From Clostridia bacterium (GTDB taxonomy: Bacteria > Bacillota > Clostridia > Oscillospirales > Butyricicoccaceae): a stretch of DNA of 10,998 bases. The translations under genes and the position numbers were made by a program. The notes beneath the pieces are model-generated. The model worked only from the letters and a program-made list of their open reading frames with translations, did no database searches and was not told where the DNA came from. The DNA lies in the NCBI GenBank assembly GCA_017552495.1, contig JAFZPW010000010.1, forward strand, positions 1 to 10,998, written 5' to 3'. Of the stretch, positions 1 to 5,919 are shown piece after piece (the stretch's first letter is position 1; the number at the start of each line of letters is the position of its first letter).

Positions 1-648
1 AAGACAACGATTGCCCGGATTCTCGCCAAAGTATATAAGGAATCCGGCCTCCTCTCCAAAGGCCATCTTGTAGAAGTGGGTAGAGCGGATCTGGTGGGGA
101 AATATGTGGGCCACACGGCGCCTTTGACCATGCAGGTCATCAAAAGCGCCATCGGCGGCGTATTATTTATTGATGAAGCCTATTCGCTCTACCGCGGTCA
201 CGATGACAGTTTCGGGCTGGAGGCCATCGACACGCTGGTAAAAGGGATGGAGGACAACCGGGACGATCTCATCGTAATCCTTGCGGGCTATACACACGAG
301 ATGGAGGTTTTCCTGACAGCAAACTCCGGCCTGCGCTCCCGTTTTCCCAATATCATTGAGTTCCCGGATTATACCGGCGAGGAATTGACCCAGATCGCTG
401 AGATCAACGCTTCCTCCAAGGGCTATCGCCTGTCGGACGACGCCAGAGGCGCGCTTTTGGATTATTTCACCGTCATTCAGGCCATGGAAGATCAAAACAG
501 CGGAAACGGCCGTCTTGCCCGCAATATTATTGAAAGCGCCATTCTTGCACAGGCAAAACGCATCGTCCGCGAGCCCGAGGCCCCGCTGGATCTGCTGGAA
601 AAGCGCGATTTTGACCTGTTTGAAGCGCCAGAGGAAGAAGACGTTTGA
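1..648 (+). CDS. SpoVK/CbbX-family AAA+ ATPase, 3' part (5' end outside window)
   Basis: This frame is open from base 1 to the TGA at 646-648, so the gene starts upstream of the window and the internal ATG at 76 is not the start. The first visible residues, KTTIARILAKVY, are the end of a Walker A motif: the window begins at its lysine. Further on are LVGKYVGHTA, a typical pore/substrate-loop region of the CbbX-SpoVK group, then Walker B in GGVLFIDEAYSL (Asp and Glu codons at 172-177), a sensor-1 region (VILAGYTHEM) and an arginine-finger region (SGLRSRF). The end is acidic. CbbX-type AAA+ proteins are hexameric remodelling ATPases. SpoVK is the sporulation member in Bacillus, and clostridia carry several paralogues, so the exact role is open. 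The family call is firm; the name SpoVK is only probable. Confidence 0.88.
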   Translation, partial: KTTIARILAKVYKESGLLSKGHLVEVGRADLVGKYVGHTAPLTMQVIKSAIGGVLFIDEAYSLYRGHDDSFGLEAIDTLVKGMEDNRDDLIVILAGYTHEMEVFLTANSGLRSRFPNIIEFPDYTGEELTQIAEINASSKGYRLSDDARGALLDYFTVIQAMEDQNSGNGRLARNIIESAILAQAKRIVREPEAPLDLLEKRDFDLFEAPEEEDV

Positions 649-731
649 GCGTGACTGCGGCGATGAATCATTTTGATGCACCACGCGATCAGCTTGCGCG
701 TTTTCCGCGTTTGGAATATTATATCGCATGA

Positions 732-789
732 AATTTTATCTATACCAGCCAAAACCAGAATGTTATTTTTGGCTGATATAGATATAATT
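732..789. repeat. Long imperfect AT-rich palindrome (hairpin)
   Basis: The arms atctataccagccaaaa (738-754) and ttttggctgatatagat (767-783) are reverse complements with one mismatch, around a 12-base loop (755-766). Past one more mismatch the pairing continues outward (732-735 with 786-789), giving a stem of about 23 positions with two mismatches. There is no clean T-run on either side, so it is not a canonical intrinsic terminator. It could still stop transcription from the upstream ATPase gene, or be a small palindromic repeat. It begins immediately after the stop codon (729-731) of the 26-codon frame. Confidence 0.6.
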
Positions 790-815
790 GATTGAAATAT
801 TGTTGATATTATACA
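788..815 (+). promoter_or_regulatory. Possible sigma-A-type promoter in AT-rich island
   Basis: TTGATT at 788-793 and TATACA at 810-815 are separated by 16 bases and point toward the small membrane-protein gene at 1073. Each hexamer differs from consensus at about two positions. In a stretch this AT-rich such matches are common by chance. It would give a leader of about 250 bases running through the transporter relic. Confidence 0.25.
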
Positions 816-957
816 AGAATTTTGGTGTTTATTTGTTTGAACAGACAGAACAAAAGCTGCGAAATATTCATAAAATAATTGTAAATACAAGAATTTTCCA
901 CAAAAAGATGGTTGTTTCTTCTGTTTATTTTGGGGTTTTCTCGTGAAAAGAGGTTGA

Positions 958-1086
958 CATTTTCGGAATCACAAGGTGTGCAAGCAAGTCGTGCCCGAGT
1001 GGCGTGAGTTGGCGCCCAACCACTTCGTTGCCTGCCACCATCCTTTGATCGACGAAGAGGGGCAGACCGTGAGTGCTGCGGACTGA
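958..1086 (+). pseudogene. C-terminal relic of an Opp/Dpp-type peptide ABC transporter ATPase
   Basis: The frame is open from 958 (just after an in-frame TGA at 955-957) to the TGA at 1084-1086, about 42 codons. It encodes CKQ followed by VVPEWRELAPNHFVACHHP and a short tail ending SAAD. A cysteine, then PEWRE, then GH/NHFVACHxP is the signature of the C-terminal oligo_HPY extension of OppD/OppF/DppD/DppF ATPases, which couple ATP hydrolysis to oligopeptide or dipeptide import. Everything before it is missing: no Walker A, ABC signature or Walker B is present, and no start codon with a ribosome site is visible. The 5' edge coincides with the jump from AT-rich to GC-balanced DNA near 960, so this looks like the tail of a gene truncated by deletion or replacement. 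The next gene's GTG (1073) overlaps its stop, as in an operon, hinting that a peptide-transporter operon once ran through here. Confidence 0.7.
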
Positions 1087-1363
1087 TTTGCCTATGTGGA
1101 TGCCGTTTCAAAAGAAATATGAGCGGGCCCGCCGCTTCCAGCGGGAGCAGATGGGTCTGTCCCCCGAGGAGGAAGCGTGCAACGGAGAAGGTGCCGGGGA
1201 CGAGTCGATGCCCGAAATTGAGCAGCCGTCAATCCGCGAGCAGATGGAAAAGGGCGATATGGGCGCGATGCTGCTATCCGCCTTTCTCACTCTGTTTTTG
1301 CCATGCATACTGATTATCGGTATTATGGTTCTGCTGGCATTTTGGATATTCGGCATCCTTTGA
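1073..1363 (+). CDS. Small single-span membrane protein, unknown function (96 aa)
   Basis: I do not recognise this protein. It has a basic N-terminal third (FQKKYERARRFQREQ), an acidic, Glu-rich middle (about residues 31-60) and a strongly hydrophobic C-terminal segment (about residues 66-94) ending the protein. That suggests a tail-anchored or single-pass membrane protein with most of the chain on one side. The GTG start at 1073 is chosen because gaagagggg (1054-1062) lies about 10 bases upstream; ATG codons at 1094 and 1100 are alternatives but lack a ribosome site. It overlaps the stop codon of the transporter-ATPase relic by 14 bases, consistent with past translational coupling. A strong terminator follows at 1383-1422. 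The coding call rests on length, the coherent hydrophobic segment and this context. Confidence 0.6.
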   Translation: MLRTDLPMWMPFQKKYERARRFQREQMGLSPEEEACNGEGAGDESMPEIEQPSIREQMEKGDMGAMLLSAFLTLFLPCILIIGIMVLLAFWIFGIL

Positions 1364-1382
1364 CAACCTGAATTTACTGGAC

Positions 1383-1422
1383 AGCCATGACGCCCTGTAT
1401 GGGGCGTCATGGCTTGATTTTT
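1383..1422 (+). terminator. Intrinsic terminator between the small membrane gene and the GNAT gene
   Basis: The 13-base arms agccatgacgccc (1383-1395) and gggcgtcatggct (1402-1414) pair perfectly around a six-base loop and are followed by tgattttt (1415-1422). It lies only 20 bases before the next start codon at 1443 and therefore occupies the leader of that gene. It may end the upstream unit or act as an attenuator for the acetyltransferase. Confidence 0.8.
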
Positions 1423-1442
1423 CAAACAGAAGAGGTGCTGCA

Positions 1443-2300
1443 ATGCTAAAAAAACTGGAACAACAGGCGTTCGACCGCTATGTGGAGTTTGCCTATCGGC
1501 TTGCTTTGGATACGACAAAATCCGGTTATCCAACCTATGCCGACGGCATAAAGACAAAAGAAGACTTTATATCCCGTTCCCGCAGTGCCTTCGAGAAAGA
1601 GAATGATGAGATCCTGCTCTATGAGCGGGAGGGAGAGGTACGCGGCTGGATCCATTACTATTTTATTCCCGGGGATCATTATCTGCAGTTACGCGCTTTT
1701 TGCATTTCTGAGGGAATGGAGGATGCGCTGACAGAGTTTCTCGCTTTCACCCGGGATCAATATCCCGGCAGCGAACTGTATCTGGGTTTTCCAAAAGAAA
1801 ATCCTGCGGCGGTCGCGTTCCTTGACGGACAAGGCTTTCCACGCATTGAGGAGAGCTATAACGATGTGCTGCACTTTTGTGATTATACGCTGCATCCGGA
1901 GAATCCCAATGTGATCCCCGTCACGCGGGAAAATTATCCGCTGTTTGCCGCGCTTCATTCGCAGATCGAAGGGGAGATGTACTGGAATTCGGAGAGAATT
2001 CTTCAAGCGATGGATCGGTGGAAAATCTACCTCCTTATGCGAGGGGGAGAAGCGGCGGGAGCGATCTATTGCATGACGGAGGATGATAAAGTCTCATCGG
2101 AGATCTTCGGCGTGGATTTTCCACACGGTGTTTATAACGGCGAAATCTTCCGGGATCTGCTGACGGTGGCCTTAAACCATGAAAAACGCCGCGGCGTGGG
2201 GCATATGGTTTTCTTTAATGATGCGGAAACACAGGCCGACGCCCTTGCCTGCGGGTTTCATTGTGTGGGCGAATATGTCTGTTTTCTCGTGAAATTATAA
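1443..2300 (+). CDS. GNAT-like acetyltransferase with two tandem domains (285 aa)
   Basis: This is probably an acyl-CoA-dependent N-acetyltransferase of the GNAT fold; the substrate cannot be read from sequence. Two halves, about residues 1-145 and 157-285, each end in a GNAT-like C-terminal pattern. The first runs LYLGFPKENPAAVAFLDGQGF (about 112-132), with a strand, an Asn, a helix and a terminal GF. The second runs HMVFFNDAETQADALACGF, close to the C-terminus. The first half also has a typical mid-sheet segment (EVRGWIHYYF), and the second has GGEAAGAIYC. The classical acetyl-CoA loop (Q/RxxGxG/A) is not obvious in the first half; RRGVG in the second half is a weak candidate. The start ATG 1443 has agagg at 1431-1435. 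The gene is flanked by terminators on both sides and so appears monocistronic, though no good promoter is visible just upstream. Confidence 0.7.
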   Translation: MLKKLEQQAFDRYVEFAYRLALDTTKSGYPTYADGIKTKEDFISRSRSAFEKENDEILLYEREGEVRGWIHYYFIPGDHYLQLRAFCISEGMEDALTEFLAFTRDQYPGSELYLGFPKENPAAVAFLDGQGFPRIEESYNDVLHFCDYTLHPENPNVIPVTRENYPLFAALHSQIEGEMYWNSERILQAMDRWKIYLLMRGGEAAGAIYCMTEDDKVSSEIFGVDFPHGVYNGEIFRDLLTVALNHEKRRGVGHMVFFNDAETQADALACGFHCVGEYVCFLVKL

Positions 2301-2312
2301 CGGCAAAAAGCA

Positions 2313-2352
2313 AAACGATCCGCACCGTTCAGGTGCGGATCGTTTATTATTA
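2313..2352. terminator. Bidirectional intrinsic terminator between convergent genes
   Basis: The arms aaacgatccgcacc (2313-2326) and ggtgcggatcgttt (2332-2345) pair perfectly over 14 bases with a five-base loop (gttca). T-rich sequence follows on the plus strand (tttattattat) and A-rich sequence precedes it (aaaaagcaaaa), giving a T-rich tract on the minus strand. It sits between the ends of the acetyltransferase gene (2300) and the convergent Cys-rich gene (2383) and should serve both. Confidence 0.87.
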
Positions 2353-2382
2353 TGGAAAAGAAACTTGCCTTGCGGAAACTTT

Positions 2383-3258
2383 TTATCTGCGCCGGGACAA
2401 ATTACCGCTACCGCAGGAGCAGGCAGAACTTCCGGTCTGGGTGCAGCCGCATCCGCCGCTCTGCTGCTGCGGAAACTCGCTGGCGCGGGGCGGGAAAAAC
2501 GCATCCACGGGGAAGCGGAAGTTCTGGAACAGGGAACAAGGGTCGTCGGGATCGCCGGCACATTCCTTCTGCGGCATGCAGAAGTCATAGGCGGGCATGA
2601 GAAGTTGCACGTCCCGTTCCAGACGGGTGATGCTGAACTGTCCCAGCGTAACGTAAAGCTGACGCACGTCGGAACTGACCACCAGATCGTCTTCAAAGCA
2701 GTTGCAGATGTTCGAGGGAATATCAATGGCGGCGATCATGGCGTCGGTATCGCAGCAGGGATCCGCCATGTGGCAGGCAAGGCAGACCGGATCCACGACC
2801 TCTACCTCGGCAATGGGCAGATTGGTGCGTTCGGCACCCTGCGGATCCTGCTCGCCGGGAATATAGTTGGAACTGAAAATGCGTGCGCTTCCTTCCGAGC
2901 CAAACAGCACGGTGCGCTTGTTGAAACTTGCCAGTCCCTCCAGCTTCGTGGGGCGGCCCACGCCGGTAAAGGCGTCGCAGGTCACGCGGTAAAAGTATCT
3001 TGCGTCCACGGTGTAAAATCCCTGATTGTAGACGATGGGCTCCACGTCGATATACGTCCAGAGCAGTTCGGCGCTCTGTGCCTTGACGTTGATGGCGCTT
3101 TCCAGCACCGCCTGGGAAGAGGCCGTCAGATAAACGCGGAGATCCTGCAGGCATTCCTTATCCCGGCAGGAATCATAGATCTTGCGGGTATGGATGCAAA
3201 CGGCCTCTCGGGGCGGAGGGTTGCCGCGGAGCGGGCCGGGGGAAACCATTTCAGGCAT
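2383..3258 (-). CDS. Cys-rich conserved protein of unknown function (291 aa)
   Basis: The function is unknown. The protein has 17 cysteines, many as pairs: CIHTRKIYDSCRDKEC near the N-terminus (residues 21-36), VCLACH, PCC, ICNC, FCMPQKEC, and a Gly/Ser/Cys-rich tail (GGCGCTQTGSSACSC) within the last 30 residues, which ends in three arginines. No signal peptide or membrane span is evident, so it is likely made in the cytosol or mother cell. The middle (FYTVDARYFYRVTCDAF) alternates polar and hydrophobic residues like a beta-sandwich strand pair. The DSCRDKEC-type opening recalls, from memory, a family of uncharacterised clostridial proteins. Cys-rich, tail-heavy proteins of this kind are often spore-surface components, but that is inference; metal binding is an alternative. 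The ATG at 3258 is preceded on the minus strand by AGGAGG (3268-3273), nine bases away. The next ATG (codon 4) is too close to be preferred. Confidence 0.85.
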   Translation of the reverse strand: MPEMVSPGPLRGNPPPREAVCIHTRKIYDSCRDKECLQDLRVYLTASSQAVLESAINVKAQSAELLWTYIDVEPIVYNQGFYTVDARYFYRVTCDAFTGVGRPTKLEGLASFNKRTVLFGSEGSARIFSSNYIPGEQDPQGAERTNLPIAEVEVVDPVCLACHMADPCCDTDAMIAAIDIPSNICNCFEDDLVVSSDVRQLYVTLGQFSITRLERDVQLLMPAYDFCMPQKECAGDPDDPCSLFQNFRFPVDAFFPPRASEFPQQQSGGCGCTQTGSSACSCGSGNLSRRR

Positions 3259-3349
3259 ATAGTTGAACCTCCTGATCAGATTTGAAGAGTACCTTCGCTA
3301 CCAATGTATTCAGCAGGGCGGGATCTGGTGCGAACAGCAGGTTTTCCAT
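3251..3349 (-). CDS. Possible small ORF overlapping the Cys-rich gene start (32 aa)
   Basis: The minus-strand frame runs from ATG 3349 to TGA 3251-3253. It encodes 32 residues beginning MENLLFAPDPALLNTL and ending FKSDQEVQLYA, with codon use resembling neighbouring genes (CTG leucine, mixed third positions). The stop codon overlaps the first codons of the Cys-rich gene by eight bases, and that gene's AGGAGG site lies inside this frame, an arrangement typical of translational coupling. The frame stays open upstream to 3406 (residues KRFGKVPRALKESF can be read) without a start codon. A one-base indel would join it to an ATG at 3417, so it may be the 3' end of a slightly longer damaged gene. The ribosome site before ATG 3349 is weak. 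I do not recognise the product. Confidence 0.4.
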   Translation of the reverse strand: MENLLFAPDPALLNTLVAKVLFKSDQEVQLYA

Positions 3350-3398
3350 CGCCGTGTGAAAACTTTCTTTTAATGCACGGGGAACTTTTCCGAAACGC

Positions 3399-3427
3399 TT
3401 GAAATGTCAGCGGCCATATGGTAAAAT
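3399..3427 (+). promoter_or_regulatory. Sigma-A-type promoter of the lon-engB-lysA operon
   Basis: TTGAAA (3399-3404) and TAAAAT (3422-3427) are separated by exactly 17 bases, each one mismatch from consensus. Transcription would begin near 3434, giving a leader of about 50 bases before the lon start at 3483. The ribosome site aggagg (3471-3476) is strong. No CIRCE (HrcA) or CtsR-type operator is visible nearby. Confidence 0.72.
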
Positions 3428-3482
3428 GATTTAATCAAGTTTTGTACCCACAGCAAGGAACCGAACCCATAGGAGGAGCAAC

Positions 3483-5912
3483 ATGAAACAAATTTCAGCC
3501 GTCAACAAAGTTGTGGAGCGCGTGCCGACGCTTGCGCTGCGCGGGATTACCATTTTCCCGGGTGCGCTGTTCCATTTCGACGTGGGGCGGCAAAAATCCA
3601 TAAAGGCCATGGAATATGCCATGGCAAACGGACAGCGGATCTTTCTTGTGACGCAGCGCGACACTGCCGTAGATGAACCCGGGGAAAAGGATCTTTACAG
3701 CCTCGGCACCTATTGCAAGATTCGTCAGATCCTGAAAATTCCCAATGATAATATCCGTGTTCTGGTGGAGGGCCGCCATCGCGCCCTGCTGCGCGGACTC
3801 ACCGAGACAGAGCCGTTTCTCATCTCGGATATCGAACTTTTGCCGGAAATCGTCACCACCCGCTCCACCAAGCGAGATCAGGCGATGATTCGCAACGCGC
3901 AGGAGTTGTTTATGGATTACGTCACGCTGGTGCCGCAGATTGCCGGCGACGTGGTTTTGCAGGTGATGGGCGGGCGCGATCTGGATTCGCTTTCCGACTA
4001 TATCGCGCAAAACGTTCAGCTCCGCTTCGATCAAAAGCAGCTTCTGCTGGAAACCCAGGATCCCCGCCGCCGGATGGGACTTTTGCTGCGTCTTTTGGCG
4101 GAAGAAATCGAAATTCTGCGTCTGGAACAGGATATTCAGGAAAAAGTCAAGGAGCAGATGGATAAGGGCCAGCGGGACTATTATCTGCGGGAACAGATCA
4201 AGGTTCTGAGCGACGAACTGGGCGAGGGCGATGATACCGCCGCCGAAACCCAGGAATACCTGCGCCGCATCGAGGCCAAAGTTCTGCCGGACGAGGTGCG
4301 GGAAAAATTGCTGCGCGAGGTCAGGCGGATGGGGAAGATGCAATCCTCTTCGCCGGAAAGCAGCGTTTCACGCAGTTATCTTGATGTCTGTCTCGATCTC
4401 CCGTGGACAGAAACAAAGAAGGAAAACGACGATATCCGCAAGGCCCGCGCCGTCCTTGAAGAGGATCATTACGGACTGGAAAAGGTCAAAGAGCGCATTT
4501 TGGAATTTTTTGCCGTGAAAAATCTCACCGGAGGCGTAAAAGGACAGATCCTTTGTCTGGTGGGCCCGCCCGGCGTGGGTAAAACGTCGGTCGCACGATC
4601 CATCGCCCGCTGCATGGGGCGGGATTATGCCCGCCTGAGTCTTGGCGGCGTGCGGGATGAAGCCGAGATTCGCGGTCATCGCAAGACTTATATTGGCGCC
4701 ATGCCGGGCCGCATCATCAACGCGCTGCGGCAAGCCGGCAGCCGAAATTGCCTGATTTTGATTGACGAGATCGACAAACTGGGCAGCGATTACAAAGGCG
4801 ACCCTTCGTCTGCGCTGCTGGAGGTCTTTGACACCGAGCAAAACACGGCCTTCCGCGATCATTTTGTGGAATTGCCGTTTGATCTCAGCGACGTGCTGTT
4901 CCTCACCACGGCCAACGATAAAAACAGCATTCCCGAGCCGCTGCTCGACCGCATGGAGATCATTGATCTTCCCGGCTACACCGATGTGGAAAAAGTGCAG
5001 ATCGCCCGAAAGCATCTGATTCCCAAACAACTGAAAAAGCACGGGCTTAAGACGCAGAATTTTAAAATTGACGACGATGCGCTGACGCTTTTAATCGAAT
5101 GCTACACCAAAGAAGCCGGCGTGCGCACCATGGAACGCCAAATCGCAAAGCTTTGCCGCAAAACGGCAAAATATATGAGTGAAACGGGAAAACGCTCGCT
5201 TCGGTTTACAAAAGAGAATTTGCCGCAATATCTCGGCGTCCCGGATTATCTGCCCGATCAACCGCTGGAAGAGCCGGAATGCGGCGTGGTAAACGGTCTG
5301 GCTTGGACGGCTTACGGCGGCGCCATGCTGGAGGTTGAGGTTCAGGTTGTGGACGGAACAGGCAAGCTGGAACTCACCGGAAACCTGGGCAACGTGATGA
5401 AGGAGGCATCTCAGGCGGCCGTCACCTATCTTCGCAGCCGCGCGGGCGCCTTGGAATTGCCGGAAGACTTTCACAGTAAAAAGGATATTCATATTCATTT
5501 CCCTGAGGGCGCTGTTCCCAAGGACGGGCCTTCGGCCGGTATCACAACTGCCACCGCGGTCTATTCGGCGCTTACAGGACGTCCTGTGCCAAAAAACGTG
5601 GCCATGACGGGAGAGATCACACTGCGCGGCCGGGTGCTGCCCATCGGCGGCCTGCGGGAAAAGGCCATGGCAGCCTATCGCAACAAGGTGACCACCATTC
5701 TCATTCCCGCCGAAAACCAGAAGGATCTGGAAGATGTGGATCCGCTGGTGAAAGAAAACGTTTCCTTTGTGCTGGTGAAGCACATGGATCAGGTTCTGGA
5801 TACCGTCTTTGATCTGAACGCCGCGCAGGCCGCGCAGACGCGGGTGCCTGCCAAGCCGGCGGTCGTTCCGCCGGTTCCCCCTCTTGCGCCTGCCCAGCAA
5901 ATCAGACAGTGA
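3483..5912 (+). CDS. lon: ATP-dependent protease La (Lon)
   Basis: Lon is a cytosolic homohexameric AAA+ serine protease that unfolds and degrades misfolded and regulatory proteins. At 809 residues this is a full-length LonA, somewhat longer than the 774-784 usual in Bacillus or E. coli. The N-terminal LAN substrate-binding domain spans roughly residues 12-205 (LALRGITIFPGALFHFDV at its start), followed by a helical region (YYLREQIKVLSDELG). The AAA+ module has Walker A GPPGVGKT at 361-368 and Walker B LILIDEIDK with Asp428-Glu429. The protease domain has the catalytic serine in PKDGPSAG (Ser684) and the lysine in GGLREKAMAA (Lys727); the 43-residue spacing matches known Lon dyads. The C-terminus carries a 32-residue Ala/Pro/Gln-rich tail after VFD, absent from model Lons. 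The ATG at 3483 has aggagg six bases upstream. It is the first gene of the operon, seven bases before engB. Confidence 0.98.
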   Translation: MKQISAVNKVVERVPTLALRGITIFPGALFHFDVGRQKSIKAMEYAMANGQRIFLVTQRDTAVDEPGEKDLYSLGTYCKIRQILKIPNDNIRVLVEGRHRALLRGLTETEPFLISDIELLPEIVTTRSTKRDQAMIRNAQELFMDYVTLVPQIAGDVVLQVMGGRDLDSLSDYIAQNVQLRFDQKQLLLETQDPRRRMGLLLRLLAEEIEILRLEQDIQEKVKEQMDKGQRDYYLREQIKVLSDELGEGDDTAAETQEYLRRIEAKVLPDEVREKLLREVRRMGKMQSSSPESSVSRSYLDVCLDLPWTETKKENDDIRKARAVLEEDHYGLEKVKERILEFFAVKNLTGGVKGQILCLVGPPGVGKTSVARSIARCMGRDYARLSLGGVRDEAEIRGHRKTYIGAMPGRIINALRQAGSRNCLILIDEIDKLGSDYKGDPSSALLEVFDTEQNTAFRDHFVELPFDLSDVLFLTTANDKNSIPEPLLDRMEIIDLPGYTDVEKVQIARKHLIPKQLKKHGLKTQNFKIDDDALTLLIECYTKEAGVRTMERQIAKLCRKTAKYMSETGKRSLRFTKENLPQYLGVPDYLPDQPLEEPECGVVNGLAWTAYGGAMLEVEVQVVDGTGKLELTGNLGNVMKEASQAAVTYLRSRAGALELPEDFHSKKDIHIHFPEGAVPKDGPSAGITTATAVYSALTGRPVPKNVAMTGEITLRGRVLPIGGLREKAMAAYRNKVTTILIPAENQKDLEDVDPLVKENVSFVLVKHMDQVLDTVFDLNAAQAAQTRVPAKPAVVPPVPPLAPAQQIRQ

Positions 5913-5919
5913 GGCGTTT

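Larger units (their letters stand above)
649..1072. other. Gene-poor scarred intergenic stretch with AT-rich island
   Basis: No intact gene is visible over about 420 bases. Bases 649-731 have ordinary composition and contain only a 26-codon open frame (GTG 651 to TGA 729-731). Bases 732-789 form a long imperfect palindrome. Bases 781-900 contain only 28 G or C in 120, and the AT richness ends near 960. From 961 composition returns to that of the surrounding genes (35 G+C in 961-1020) with a relic of a transporter ATPase. A 13-base direct repeat (atacaagaatttt) lies at 811-823 and 885-897. The pattern suggests a deletion or replacement scar rather than a simple intergenic spacer; that is inference. 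Confidence 0.6.

Noticed and set aside
811..897. Direct repeat pair as phage or integrative-element attachment sites
   Set aside because: Only 61 bases lie between the copies, and no integrase, tRNA gene or mobile gene is nearby.
953..982. TTGACA at 953-958 as a -35 element
   Set aside because: No acceptable -10 hexamer lies 16-18 bases downstream (sequence there is gtgtgca).
1360..1390. TTGACA at 1360-1365 as promoter of the acetyltransferase gene
   Set aside because: It contains the stop codon of the small membrane gene and has no -10 at proper spacing; the sequence there is the terminator stem.
936..2294. 14-base match gttttctcgtgaaa at 936-949 and 2281-2294
   Set aside because: The second copy codes for the acetyltransferase C-terminus; one match of this length is not surprising in 11 kb.
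2365..3285. Plus-strand 306-codon open frame opposite the Cys-rich gene
   Set aside because: It is an antisense shadow: the minus-strand frame has the ribosome site, the terminator at its end and a coherent Cys-pattern; the plus frame has no ribosome site and no recognisable motif.
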